A stretch of 64,000 nucleotides of DNA from Notospermus geniculatus (lineage: Eukaryota > Nemertea > Pilidiophora > Heteronemertea > Lineidae). The first letter of the stretch is position 1. Each line of letters starts with the position of its first letter. A program made the translations under genes and the position numbers. This document shows, piece after piece, positions 45,291 to 57,779 of the stretch. The stretch is taken from contig NMRB01000039.1 of NCBI GenBank assembly GCA_002633025.1, positions 659,037 through 723,036 on the forward strand, given 5' to 3'. The notes under the pieces are model-generated. The model ran no database searches, was not told where the DNA came from, and saw nothing but the letters and a program-made list of their open reading frames with translations.

Positions 45291-46006
45291 TCCTTCTCTG
45301 GTCCTGTGACACTGGAAACATCCCCTCGCCCCTGAGGTAGTGCGCAGAAACCCGCGCGCGCGAATCCGGTCGACCTGAATGACAGAACAGCCTCCTAACA
45401 AGATGAATTCTGCTCGCTTAAATTTCCCCAGAGGAAAACTTTGTTTTTATTTCGATGCGGGGTACACATTCAACGACGACTTACGTAACCATTCGACCTC
45501 AGATATCACTGTTCATCTGCATTATCTTTATACCCGTCACAAGAATTTGCATAATATCTGTTGATCGTAATTCCTCTCCGCTATAGAACGTTAGCTCAAC
45601 AAATCATCCAGAAACTGGTGTTATCATTCATGCTACCACAAAGCGCCGCGGCAGCCCAGGCCAGATTCAAATTTGAACATTATCGTACCATTTAAATTTC
45701 ATTCCTTGTAATCTTTGCACGGTAGACTTAATTTGCGTGATTTGTGCCTGATAGGGGATCCCGAGAGCCTGATAGCTCTGACTGTCAAATGGAATGAATT
45801 CCTACTGAAAATCGTGTTGCATCGTTTTGGAGTACGGGACAACTATCGCGTATCATTACGTGATTTCCAGAAGGCGAACAAGTGGGATAAAAATCTGGCC
45901 TGTCGGTTTTGAAATACGAGTCGAAAGATCGGTTTTGTTGTCTTTCAACGATACGAACATTCTTGAGAAAAAGGACTTAGTTCGTACAGATAAGGCACCA
46001 GAGGAT

Positions 46007-46543
46007 AAGCCTAGCGCACATCGACCTTGCGATGGAAGCAACTGCCGGCAATGGCGTTTCCGGCAACGGTGGGCGACTGGCTGGAAACAGCAGCAACTGA
46101 TCAGATGCTCAAACAGGTCGATGTGCACGCTCCGGGCAACGCTATTGCCGACCGTTGCCGCTAGTTCCAGCCAGTTGCTCATGTTCTACTCGTTGCCGAC
46201 CGTTGCTTCTAGTTCTCTTCAGTCGCTGTCGATGTGCGCGCTCTGGCAATGAATTTCCTTTGTTTGTGGAGCACACCAGGTCATGTGATGGAATCAGGTG
46301 ACCCACAAAATGACTCCTGAGTGGTCCGATCGGAAGACATCGACTATTTCCGTGTAGCATTCAGTTCAGTTGCCTGTTCGATGTGCGCGCTCCAGATTGA
46401 AGACTGGTGCCACTTGTTGCCGCAATGACCAGTCGCAACCAATGTGCCCGAGGGCCATATTTGCTACGATACCAGTCTCTGGTCAACTCAAGAAGCGGAT
46501 CATCAACACTTGATCCTTTCAGATAACAGTTCAGCGCACATGG
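46007..46543. repeat. Nested MITE termini, TCGATGTGCGCGCT motif
   Basis: The motif occurs five times: inverted at 46009 and 46531, direct at 46118, 46229 and 46378. Interior GTTGCCGACCGTTGC and CCAGCCAGTTGCT stretches repeat. It looks like two or more nested palindromic elements. Confidence 0.6.
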
Positions 46544-47489
46544 TATTCAAACCGACAAACACCTGGCCTAGGGCCTCTTGACCATCTCGCCACATAACAA
46601 CGAAAGAAGCCGTATGCAGCCCAGAATCGCCTTCTTAGTGTTATGATCGCCAAACAAGACTCTATTGACGCCATTTTTAAAACACATGCCTCATCACGTG
46701 AGATGCAACAAGTCACGTGCTATGTAGCGCTGTCTGATATTGGACAAAAACCTAGATACATGTAGTAACTACGCTGGTATCGAGTCATCCGTGTAACAGA
46801 ATGAACTCCGAGAACACGCTAAGGGGTAACGTGAGATTAAGATAAAAGAATAGAGCAATCATTGCAGTAAGGTAATTAGGGAACGAAATTGCAGTCAGCT
46901 CGCTTACCACGGTACGATTCAAGGAACCATGTTGTTTCCAGTCAATATAGATTGTCATGCAGCGTGAAACGACCCAAAATAACATCCCGCATAATTTTGC
47001 ACAAAGAAATGCTGTTAAGAAATGTTACCTAATTGATTGATGATAAATCTTTTTAACATAAGATGCTGACATTAATAATAATACATCATTAACTTCGATA
47101 AGTTTCGCTGCATCTTCCACCGCTCACGAGAGCACCAATAAAATATACATCAATTTGTTTCCAATCCGAAAATTATTCCAATCATAACTTTTCTCATCGA
47201 AGTCACCCGCATGCCTAATCTTCTCAATGCTCAGAACCAAATATCATGGGCTACTTCCATATGTTATTTACAAGAACGAAAAGTCATTTCCAGATGTCAT
47301 GTGCATTTCTCTCGAATTTGTATTTGTATGTTTCCATCAGGGCTGAAGCTAAAGCATTGTTGGCCCTGCTAGGTTCGTAGAGGCCATCTCAAGCTACTCA
47401 TGTCCCTCACGAAAAAACGGAGCCTGACAAACAACCGACCAAAGCGCTCCGCCGCGAAAAGCTAAGTGACGTCACTGATCGTCACGAGG

Positions 47490-47695
47490 CGACACTGAGA
47501 ATGTCATGTCCCTCACTTGGATGGGGTCTTTTACTTGCCTTGCAAAGGCGCAAGGTGCAAAGCACTAACCGCGGCTTTACTGTCCCATGCTTACTGAAAG
47601 AGCCATGGATGGTATCCCACAGGCGCGGGCTGGATTCGAACCCGGGACCTGCCGCCAGCGGACGTGATAATCACTCGACTATCAGGGCTCTTCGT
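47490..47695 (-). mobile_element. tRNA-derived SINE
   Basis: The minus-strand head has A box TGATAGTCGAGTGATTA and B box GGGTTCGAATCC, spanning about 47625-47690. The unique body that follows ends near 47490. It is a tRNA-like pseudo-promoter, not a functional tRNA, because the acceptor stem does not pair well. Confidence 0.65.
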
Positions 47696-48189
47696 TTCTA
47701 TCGAATGATTGTCGACGGCGAACGTAATGACATCTGCCCAAAATGCACACCCCTGAAGGTGAAGACATGATACATGTTTGTGCAATATAGGACATGTGAA
47801 ACACTGATTCATCTTCATGCAACCATAGTAGCTCGACGAATATACCACAGCAATTAGGCGGAACAAATTCATTTGCAAGCATCAAGGTCATGCCGCGACA
47901 AAATAGCCTCATTCGTATGCGCCACCACGTAGTCGCTTTGTTTACCATTTTTCCCCGCAAATAGTCGACGTAATCTTGGGAGCAGCCTCCTCAATTAGGA
48001 GGGCTGTCGGATGCAAGATCGTGAGCATATATTCTCTATTTAAGGATATAGTGCAAGCCTGAACCCTGACCTTTCCCGTCAGCCAATCAGAATAATCGTT
48101 ACTGAGTAACAAGCGTTCTGATTGGTTCTCACATTTTTGGATTCGCTTGTGTTGAGGGGCAAGTCGGATGCTGGCGCAGTCAATTGAAA

Positions 48190-48450
48190 CTGTCAGTCAG
48201 TTGACCAATACGAGTCACTACAGTCCTATAGGTTTCTTTCACTAAAGACGCGCAACCTATAGGTTTCTTTCACTAAAAACTTCCGCAGGTTCCTCAATAT
48301 ATTGAGGAAACTGCGGAAGTTTGTCACGCGGGTTTCTTATTCAATGCCTACCGGACCCATTCACGGTTGATTGGGCATCAATCGGAAAGATTTTATATTG
48401 TACTGGTCCGCAAGAACTTTGTAGAATAGGAGCAGTCACCCCGCTAATCG
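48190..48450. mobile_element. Degenerate relative of the 54517 MITE with embedded direct repeat and hairpin
   Basis: GTTGACCAATACGAGTCACTA and the right part GGTCCGCAAGAACTTTG match 54535-54650. Inside are two direct copies of CCTATAGGTTTCTTTCACTA and the hairpin AACTTCCGCAGGTTCCTCAA with its inverse (48277-48321). Confidence 0.6.
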
Positions 48451-49377
48451 CCAAAAGACGGCAGCAGTCAGCTCTGGAGTGATTCTTCCCCTGAAATGGG
48501 AGCTTATGATTTGGCAGATTTTCACACGCGACTTTCAAATCAGAACCAATCAACTGAACCGATATTACGAATCAGAACGAAGAAATCGAACACAGGTTAC
48601 AAATCAGAATTAAGAAATGAGTTTGATGACTTTGTGTGGAATACCACACATCATCAGGTGGTTGTCCTACCAATAATTGGCCCCTCAGCATCAGACAGCG
48701 CCAAACAATGGGCGCGTCCCGGGTGGTGGACGTGATTTACCCGCCGCTGGTGACCGTAGCATTGGTCATTATTGGGAGAGTGATTACGGCGTGTTATCTA
48801 GCCATCTGCGAGTGACTGGACCGCCGGGTCATTAGGACAATTCTTTGTGTATGAGTCTGCAGAGATGAAATATCATTCACCGAGACGGGTTAGTTATTAG
48901 CCCTTAGGTTCATAATAGGCTCACGAGAAGGGAATATGTCGCGGGGCTGAATTAGCTTCTATATGACTTTATAACAACACGTTTGTAAGAATATTTGGAG
49001 CGTGAGAGACGTGACGAAATCTGTACGTGGTGAAAAATTATGATTTCTTGATCTTATTGAATTTCCGAAATTAAAGACGCGGTGGAAATGGTCTGAACAG
49101 ATGGTTGTTGATTTTGTCTGGTTCTGTTGACATCAAGTGGTGCTTTATCATCGGCTTGGTGAAGGTTAGGGTAAGGGTTGGATCCTTGTAATGAAGGTGC
49201 TGTTGTTGCCTGACCTCTGCTCCGTATCTTAATACAATTAGCACAGATATTGGACTGTCGACGCCTATGTAACAGCGGCAGAAACGGGCAGGCTCCGATT
49301 TCTGTTTGCCATTGCCGACACGGAAAAACTTAACCTTGGCATCCTTCCCTCCCTCATCTCGTACCATTGCTTGTTTG

Positions 49378-49850
49378 ACCGTGGAGTGTGTCTGCGAACG
49401 GAGGAGCAAAACAGGCGTCGATGGGTATCGTGGTCTTCGGTGTTCTCATCTGACTGTGGAGTGGGTCTGTGAACGCCGAACAGTCCTCGACGGGTGTCGT
49501 GGTCTTCGGTGTTGTCATCTAACTCTAGAGTCTGTCTGTGAACGCTGAACACGCCTCGATGGGTGTCGTGATCTTTGGTATTCCCATCTGACTGTGGAGT
49601 GTGTCTGTCAACGCCGGAGCGTAACAGGCATCGGTGGGTGTCAGTGTGGTCTTCGGTGTTCTCATCTGACTCTGGAGTGGGTCTGTGAACGCAGAACAGG
49701 CGTCGATGGGTGTCGTGGTCTTCGCTGTTCTCATCTGGATTTGGCGTGTCTGGTGAACGCAGGAGCGTAGTAGGCCACGATGGGTGTCGTGGATGGTCTC
49801 CAGTGTGTTCATTTGACGACTGTGGAGTATGTCTTAACGCAGGAGATCAC
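49378..49850. repeat. Minisatellite, 69-78-bp units, about six copies
   Basis: Units contain GTGGAGTGGGTCTGTGAACG and GGGTGTCGTGGTCTTCGG. Clear units are 69 bp and one is 78 bp, all multiples of three, so minus-strand frames stay open as 23-26 residue repeats (DTHRGLF type). No flanking exon structure supports a protein. Confidence 0.85.
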
Positions 49851-51540
49851 CAGGACCTCGAAGGATGCCGTGGCTTTCATCGGCCTCACCACCCTATTAG
49901 TTCCAGCATCCATCCTCTCCAAACTCAAATCAAGGTTATTTTGGTTTTACGTGTCCTGTCAAAGATCGGTATCCTAATGACTTCCGAGTAAGCATATTCG
50001 AGGACTTGTGATGAGTTGGTATTTGGTAGAAGAGTTAGGAAAACCACGCCACGGAATGCACTCGATCTCGTGTCGACGAAATCTCTGTTGATCTACCCTG
50101 ATAGTGGTATCCAGTTCAAAGATATAACTATCCCAATTTAATCTGCTGATCAAACGTCCAACGCAGTATGTATACCGATTTTGGTCTGCAGACTAACGTG
50201 AAGAATCAATTTCGGTCATGCGGTCTATTTTGCCTCCCTTTGAGACGCTAATTTCTGCAATCTGTCCGTCCTGATAATACGGCTTGATGGTGTGTGTAAA
50301 ATGTGGAGTGGCTTTGATGTTAGACGAAACGGAGACGCTGACAGGATGTGAGGTGGCTCGTATCCTGTTTGATATTTAGCAGGCTGGGGGTCTGTCCGCG
50401 ACAACCTGACCAAATTATACGTCCATTTTCCTATACATGCCATCATGAATGCACATTACCGAGAACTCTACCCAGTGTATAAGGATTTAATGTGAAAACA
50501 AACTACCCTAATGATTTGTATATTTGAAAAAACTCGCGCGACATTGCGAGAAGACTTATGACTCTTTTTACCAATACTTTATTTTGCGGGTATTAGCGGG
50601 CAAACTACCCAGACAGTGAACGTGTCGCATAGGGTAGACATTAATGCTTTTTCAATAAGCCTTCCAAAATGTAATAACATCCAACCATCTCGAATTTTCC
50701 CAGCACAATCTCCAATAACGACAATGATTGTAAAAGCTTATCTATATTTGTACCCAACACTTTCAGGTCACGACTGCAGGAATTTTGGCTAGTATTTCAG
50801 AACAGGGATATAAAAACTGCCCGCTCGATAACCGGCCACCTATTTTTTTCAATAAACCAACTTTTTTGGACAAAGTATAGAACATCATCCAAATCGTGTC
50901 GGGTTTGATCCAAAAGTACACGAGATCAGCCAGATTTTCTATCAAGGTGACCTTTCTTTTGGCATCAAATGCTCCATCCCGCCTAAACACCTTATCAAAT
51001 GACCACAAACCTACTATACGGATTACCTTTTATTCTGCCGTTTGCTTGACTTACGACCATTTGATCTGAGATAGAAACCATTCCGACACTTCACTGCCTC
51101 CAAACTAACGCAGAGGGACCGTAGTGCTAATGGAGATATGTGTAAAAGGAAGCCAAAAGGTGTTACAAGTAATCCATCTGTTTCTCATGGGCTGTCAACA
51201 CGGGTGGAGTGACGCGGAAAGATCAAGGGAGAAGCTGGGTACGACAGCTCGACACCGCCGCGCCTGTCGTGATAAAACGTTGTGCAGTTCTTCACTGTTC
51301 CTCCGAAAACTTGATCGCAGCGCGCTGATATCACGGTTTCAGAAGAACAATGAAGAACTGGTGTAATAGAATGTCATGTACCCCGATGTGAGGTGTCCCC
51401 CAACAAAAGATTCTGTTGGAAGAAGGGTCGGCTAAAATAGGCCGGACACTAGCAGACAGGAACTTCTGTCACGAGATGTCCTCTGCACAAAAGAAGCGGA
51501 CATCTGGTATCAGGAACATTAGATTCTATCACACATGAAC
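49851..51540. other. Non-coding DNA
   Basis: No gene or repeat could be recognised. Frames of 61-93 codons lack domains. Confidence 0.4.
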
Positions 51541-51605
51541 AACGTTTTATCACGACAGGGGGCGTTGTGGGCGGTGTGACCGAAAACGTAAGAACAAAGC
51601 AAAGT
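51541..51605 (+). repeat. Solo CGACAGGGGGCGTTG terminus
   Basis: GTTTTATCACGACAGGGGGC, GCGGTGTGACCGAAAACG and AACAAAGCAAA match 25462-25520. Confidence 0.55.
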
Positions 51606-51655
51606 CACACTATCTTCACAGCAGAGCCAATGGGTTCTTCACGTGACATCAAGAC

Positions 51656-51762
51656 CCGTATTCTAGAAACCTCCATAACTCTATAATGTCCACTAGCTTT
51701 CGTATTCTGCCCTGCAAACAATAGCTAAAGGTAAACCCTTAGCTTCTAGAATATGCCCCCAA
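51656..51762 (-). mobile_element. Short palindromic MITE, GTATTCTAGAA ends
   Basis: CGTATTCTAGAA on the left is inverted as TTCTAGAATATG on the right. The interior TTTGCAGGGCAGAATAC (on the minus strand) is shared with 2655-2730. Confidence 0.6.
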
Positions 51763-52134
51763 ATTTCCATGACGACACGGTGTCGCCATATTGGCCGTCA
51801 AAATGTCAAGCGACGTCAGCGATGAACATGAAAAGATGACAGCTACAGAACAACATGTAACTGGGAAGATCAGGTGAGCTGTATCATTCAGGATTTCACG
51901 CCACCTTTTATTTTGACTCCAGGAATAACCATGACATTGTACAATCTCCTTCAGCTTCATTACAGAGCGCTGATCATCGACAACTACATACACAAGTACC
52001 AGATGCTTTGTAGGATTATCAATGTCTTCATCGAAGACATCAAAGCCCGGAGGCACTAGACATGTCACCTGAACTTCCCCTTTCAATGTCTTGTTGACTA
52101 TATTTAACGTCATCACGTACGAAAAGGAGTTCAT
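51739..52134 (-). CDS. Unrecognised 131-codon ORF, possible exon
   Basis: The first 70 or so residues (starting MNSFSYVMTLN, with CLVPPGFDVFDED) have protein-like composition and follow a TTAG that could be a splice acceptor. The C-terminal half looks like non-coding DNA, so a donor inside is needed and I cannot place one. No family is recognised. Confidence 0.22.
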   Translation of the reverse strand: MNSFSYVMTLNIVNKTLKGEVQVTCLVPPGFDVFDEDIDNPTKHLVLVYVVVDDQRSVMKLKEIVQCHGYSWSQNKRWREILNDTAHLIFPVTCCSVAVIFSCSSLTSLDILTANMATPCRHGNLGAYSRS

Positions 52135-54252
52135 CTAAGCCGCGTGTCTATTGAAATCGACGCTGCCGGTTAGCAGGAGATGACAATTGCTTTAGGAGGA
52201 AGAATGCATTACATGAGGTTGATACCCCAGCGTGTCCCCATTTAGATTAATATAATGATCACGGTTTTCTGTTTCAGAGGACGATCGATTCCTACTTGTC
52301 CGTGACCTTATCTTTTCTGTTCGTGCAAAAAGATCAAGTGAGCGCTAAATAAACTGGAATGGTTCAGGCGAGACACACCTCTTTCGGATTGTTTTAAAGT
52401 AGGCGAGATCGGATCGCTTGCAACTGTTACGAGATCCGTTTTTTTTCTGACGACATTTCAGTCGCCAATAGTGTTCCATCCTGCCTTTCTCATGTTACAT
52501 TTCGCGTTCTTGTAAAACAGATCCGAAAAAACTCATTGAACGACGTCGAGGCGGCGTCACAAGGAATGGAATGAACATCGCCGATCTTTTTAACACACAT
52601 GTATTGTCTTTATGTCAGTATGTATCTTACTGGAGTTTTAGCACACGTTTGGGACGAGAAATAATGAAAAAATTGTGATAATGTTCTAACCCTAAGAGGA
52701 ACAGGACGAAAATGATTTTTAACCAGTCGATTAATGTATCATTTTACAGCGGACTGAGAAACGAAACAAAGTTGGGTTTTTTCTAATAAAACTACCACTG
52801 GCTGCGAATACCGTGTCTACGGCGAGGCAAGGAAGTAACGAGGCAACTCTAACTTTCCCTACTATATTCCCTGGTTATACCAGGTCTATTTACCTTACAC
52901 TACTCCCGTGTACTTCCTTCCTGGACAAGCAAATATGGCAATTAACGGTTCCAAATAGCCCGGAGTATGTCACTTGACAGGATCTTGGACCAATGTATCA
53001 GCCTCTGATATCCGAACGTGTGTTCAAACTGACGGAAGTCGTTATGAAGAGTGTGCATGTTCTCTTTGACGACTAGGCCACCTCGTGGACCATTGATTAA
53101 AAACTACTCTTGTAGTCAATGCCTCTTTTTCTTGGAGACAGCCTTGAAAATGGTCAGCTTCAGAATGGTCAGCTTTACAATGCAGTTGTGTCAGAGAAGA
53201 CGAAATGCTAGGCTTTCAGGGACGAATCCAGGATTTTTGCAGGTGGGCCGAGGTCCTGAGGGTGGTGGGCAGCTGAGGGGCGGCTACTGAAGGCGGGCGC
53301 CGCCGTAGGTGCTCCTTCCCAGATAATTTCAAAACCTCATGGCTCAGTCTGAGATGTGATTTTTGGCCAATGGGGATCCTAGCTCGACAGAGGGCAGCAC
53401 ACCGAAACCCGGTCCTAATACAATGGACACCTTTTGTGTGGAAAATTGATCAGGACCGGGATGTCAGTTTCATTTCAATAGTTTTAGCCACTAGTGACAC
53501 CTATTGAAAAAGTCGGCTATCGTCCCCATTCTGATGAAACGTCTTTGGTTACCGAGAGCGGAAAGGGGAGACCATGGCCGCTCCGGATCCGTGCCTGGGT
53601 TGTTTCAGTAAACATGTTCAGTCCCATGACTTCAGACAAAGTTTTGGCAACACGTCATGTCAGAGGTGTAGGGTTCATCATGAAACCAAACAACTAACTT
53701 TGGGGCATGAAGGTTTTTACTAAAACGAGTAAACAACAGCAACAGCACCTAAGGAACAAATGCCCAACTACACCAAACCCTCAAAGTACAGAGCTTGAGA
53801 AATGCAACATCTTTATCACTGATTCTCTCCAAGTCTACGCTTAATACTTACTTAATTTCAATCTCTAATCAAACATGGTCGTTCCAGGTAATTGAAAATC
53901 AACACATCTGTTGAAAGCGACGACGGAATGGCCAATCAAGGCTTATTTTCGTTAGTTACGCCTTATTCAGTGGGGGATCGTCTGCAGTGAAGACGGAATC
54001 CGAAATCAAGATAGTACATTGCAGAAGTTCTATCAACCAACCCCTCATTCAGTCAAAACTTGCTGAGCATTGAAACTGGTGGAAGAATAACGCTGAAATT
54101 GACAAGCGCAAATCTTTCTTTTGTCTCTTAATCAAACGTGTCTGCTTCTAAATGACTTCGACTTTAATTTTAAATTGGCATTCTAGCACTTCGGAGCCGA
54201 CGGTCAGAGTGTCAGCATCTTGTCAATATTCAAGACTGATATTTGCTCTACT
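52135..54252. other. Non-coding DNA
   Basis: Only a one-ended hAT-like MITE terminus at 53217 is seen. Confidence 0.4.
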
Positions 54253-54418
54253 CAGGCGCGGATCCGGGGGGCACCCGGCGCGCCCCCTTCGGCCAACAAA
54301 TCTGTAAAATTGACCGTGAAATTCTGAAATCTGGAGAAAATCATTGAAATTCACCGCAGATTTCAATGTTTCTAGCACAGTGCGCCCCCTGTTTTCCGAA
54401 ATCGTGGATCCGCCCCTG
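54253..54418. mobile_element. hAT-like MITE, CAGGGGCGGATCC ends
   Basis: CAGGCGCGGATCCGGGGG at the left is inverted as TGGATCCGCCCCTG at the right. This terminal type is widespread in hAT-derived MITEs. The flanks GCTCTACT and CTACTCTC are similar but not in register. A one-ended relative (CAGGGACGAATCCAGG) lies at 53217. Confidence 0.72.
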
Positions 54419-54516
54419 CTACTCTCCACGACGTGTTCACCACCCGCCTCAAACGCTGTGGTAATTCAGGGGCGCCACCATCGGCTCCTCTTTGCCCCAT
54501 TTTACCCCACTTAGAA

Positions 54517-54683
54517 TAGGAGCTGTCAGCGAGTTGACCACTAGGTGTCACTACAGCCCAATCCAATGCATCTAGCGGACCAGTCATTAGCGATCGAGCA
54601 GCAATCAAGTAGATTTTCCTGTACATTGGTCCGCTAAGACTTTGCTGCCATCTGTTGGCAATATGCGCGGCTGACTGCTCCTA
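54517..54683. mobile_element. MITE, TAGGAGC ends
   Basis: TAGGAGCTGTCAGC is inverted as GCTGACTGCTCCTA. The flanks are AATA and TATA. It abuts the tRNA-like sequence at 54688. Confidence 0.75.
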
Positions 54684-54687
54684 TACT

Positions 54688-54758
54688 TGGCAAGGCAGGG
54701 GTTGAACCCACGACTATTGGATGAGCGGTAAACCAGCTGAGCCACCGAAGAAACCTTG
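54688..54758 (-). mobile_element. tRNA-like SINE head or tRNA pseudogene
   Basis: On the minus strand GGTGGCTCAGCTGG (A box) is followed by GTGGGTTCAACCCC (B box) at tRNA spacing. It touches the MITE at 54517-54683. No long SINE body is recognised beyond it. Confidence 0.5.
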
Positions 54759-55582
54759 GCCTCTGAGTTGGCCAGACGTATTCAAAATGATGCAACACTT
54801 AGAAACACTTTTTGACAATTAATAGATTTCCACAGGGTTCAATCTATCTCTCCTAGTAACCTAATTCAGCAGAGCTAATACTCTTTAGGACTAACTAATA
54901 CTGTGAAACAAATGCTCAATCAAGGAAATAAATCTAGAGACAATGACCAATTTGTACATTATGGACCCAATCGTCTGACGGCCCCGGGCACTTTCGTGAA
55001 ATGTGGTCCCAAAACTGTAGACGCATGATGACTGATACTCGAAACGATTTCACAGGACTCCACTCTATCAACAACAGGCAAGATAACTCTTACGCACATT
55101 TATAAATGACACCACTTTGCGTTACAATGATATGTCTACGCTTAATGGTCCTCCCAGGTTGGGCATTGAGAGATCCTCTGGGTGCTTTCACGGCTACTTA
55201 TTAACTAGATTGCTACCTAAGTGATACTCCATTTCAGTGATTGAATGCGATATATAGGACCGAGCCAAACGTATATGTATATCGAAGTTTCGTGTGTAGA
55301 TTTTTTTTCACATCAATAAAATCCAATGTGAGCTAAAATCTGTCAGGGTCACTGCCGCACACGAATGCTGAGCAAACTTCATCGAAAGGTGACGGGGAGC
55401 AACAGATTACATTCCCGGGATCACATTTTGATTTTATTAGTAACGGCGAGCAGCCGGGATCGGGTCATGTTAGGACGGGGCCTTTTCAATTCAAGACACA
55501 CCGCCATACATATTTTATACGTACATGTAACTTCTTGTACAAAGAAAGAGAAAGCACAAAAATTGACACACAAAATGATGAT

Positions 55583-55773
55583 AAACAGGAAGTCAGTTTC
55601 CAGAATCTTAGCAAATTTTCTTCAGGTTGGCACTTTCAAGTCGAGCTATCAGAAGTGTAAAGTCGAGCTACCACTTCTGGTAGCTCGACTTGAAAGTGCC
55701 AGCCTGATGAAGGCAAGACCCCGGTTGGGGTCGAAAATTTGCTAAGATTCTGGAAATTGACTTCCTGTTTATC
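55583..55773. mobile_element. Palindrome with hammerhead-like core, possible Penelope-like element remnant
   Basis: Inverted arms run from AAACAGGAAGTCAGTTTCC and AGAATCTTAGCAAATTTTC to their inverses. The right arm carries CTGATGA (55704-55710), the hairpin GACCCCGGTTGGGGTC (55717-55732) and GAAA (55733-55736), in the order of a hammerhead ribozyme core. The left arm has lost the hairpin. Penelope-like retroelements carry hammerhead motifs in their terminal repeats, but stems I and III do not pair convincingly here. Confidence 0.55.
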
Positions 55774-57779
55774 ATAACTTCTTGTACAGGGCCAGTAACG
55801 CCCTCGGGTCTCGGCCCTTTCAAGTTGTATTGCAGTTTTATTAACAAAACTATTTATGAACTGAACATTTTGATTTGCAAATGAACGAAGTCACTGACTG
55901 TGTTTACAACTGCATTTAGTAAAAGTAATTTAATAACGGCAGCATTTCTTAAGAGTATCTGATGCTGCTAACAGAACAAAGGTATTCTTTTTCTGGTGCA
56001 CTTTGCCGAAGTTTGCCTGTCCGCTAGTCTGATTACGGACTGTCCGCTGGTCTGATTACGGACATTGCTGTTGGCAAAATTACCAAAGCCAGTGGCTTCA
56101 TTGTTATGCCCGTCACGCTGGTCAAAATTCCATCCGGATAGCCTCATAACAAGTCTGTAATGAGAACACATTACCCATTGGGCCTACTGAGACATAACGA
56201 TTTGGTTATCAACCAAGCTACCCTCAAAGGACCCCAAACAAGGCAAGAAAACCTTATCGGGACTCTCTGGGGTCTTATTATCATAGATGAAATTAATTCA
56301 TCAAATCGCTGATTTTTTTCATTTTTTACTGGACGTGATTAGGAGTGACCCGTTTTATTATTAGATGACAACATTTGCTCGTATAGTAAACGTTTCTTCA
56401 TTTTCGCTTAATCGGCCACCTTTTTAAATAGGAGCAGAGGTCAAGCGCCAGAACGAGGACATTTAGAGAAATACATGTAACGAATACTTTTTCTTCTATC
56501 GAGACGTAGCGAGACGTATAAACCTCTCCAACAAAGATGGCGGTCTAACAGTTCTCACCATATGACGTCAGAAGCTTAATATTATTCAACGGCCACTGAC
56601 GCGCAAAAGCTGCTCAAGCGGGGCACGGACACAAAAGTGTTTAGGAAAAATAATTGTCTGTTAGGATGCGTTTGGTAGTGTTATATCATGCTTGGAAAAT
56701 GAAGGGTCACGTCGTCATGTGGGAGTAGGCCACCATCTTTGTTGGAAAGGTCTATAGAAATACATTCCTGCATCATTATGCGCACTATAACTTAAAGCGA
56801 TGAAGCTGGCAAACCAGAGGTCAAGAAGCCGACATAGAGAAAAAAGTCTTTTGAAAAATATTGTCTCTTGATTGGAAAAAAGAACCACGAATTCCAAAGA
56901 AAGATGTGCACAGCATCGGTTAACCATTAATATTATACACCAGACGTTTATTTTGTGTTATTTATAAGAATAAATGCCACTATCCCTAAAGGAACGTCTG
57001 ATTTGTCACACTTCTTCATAAAGCCATACCATGGCCGGGAGGGAAGAAGATAACACGGCAAATCTTTAAGATGCAGGCATTGTTTTTGCAAAACTCTGTA
57101 TCTTTATCACTCTTTGGATCTGTTTCAGCAATGTTGGCAGCTATCCAGCAGTTTTATATTATGCTTTCAATTAATAAATCATTTGGTCAAAACGGGATTT
57201 CCGTTTAACATGAAGGAACTATTTCCATCGCTAACTTCACTTCAGCCAACTAGAAAGAACAAGTACATGTTATGTAGACTTTTCCTGCAACTGAGTCTTT
57301 CAGACCAGACAAAATACAAACTGGGCATAATTTATAACACTTTGCGAGCTCAACGTTTTAATTCCGTCGAAATCATTCTGCATGAGATTAATGGCTTGCG
57401 TTTCTTGGACAAATTAATCTCTCTTATCAGGAGTTGAGAGAGAAAAGATGCTGCCATTTAAAAGACATTACTTTCAGATAACTGAATGCTTTGTCATGAT
57501 ATCGGGTCAGGTGCTCTGAAGTCAAATTTGACTTTCACACATTTTCCAACCTAAACTTGGGTAATTTGTTCAGAACTTTTTGCCATATTTTAAAATGATT
57601 TATCTTGCTTCATTGTACATGTATAATCTTGGCCAAAAGCTTTGGTATCAACAGCCTCGATGGTAGAGGTGGTGGATAATACATAAGACTCTTGTCACAA
57701 GATGCAGTTGTTCTAAAAGCACATCTCAAAATGATGTTTGATTGGTTTGATATCTTAGGACATGGCGGACTTCAGTTTC
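55774..57779. other. Non-coding DNA around an inverted-repeat element
   Basis: Outside 56521-56755 nothing is recognised. The 107-codon frame at 57114 has no known motif. Confidence 0.4.
56521..56755. mobile_element. Inverted-repeat element, CCAACAAAGATGG arms
   Basis: ACCTCTCCAACAAAGATGGC at 56522 is inverted as CCATCTTTGTTGGAAAGGT at 56733. The ends are imperfect beyond this. Confidence 0.6.

Larger units (their letters stand above)
46544..49377. other. Non-coding DNA with one SINE and one decayed MITE
   Basis: The SINE (47490) and the MITE relic (48190) are listed separately. The rest shows no recognisable gene. Confidence 0.4.
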
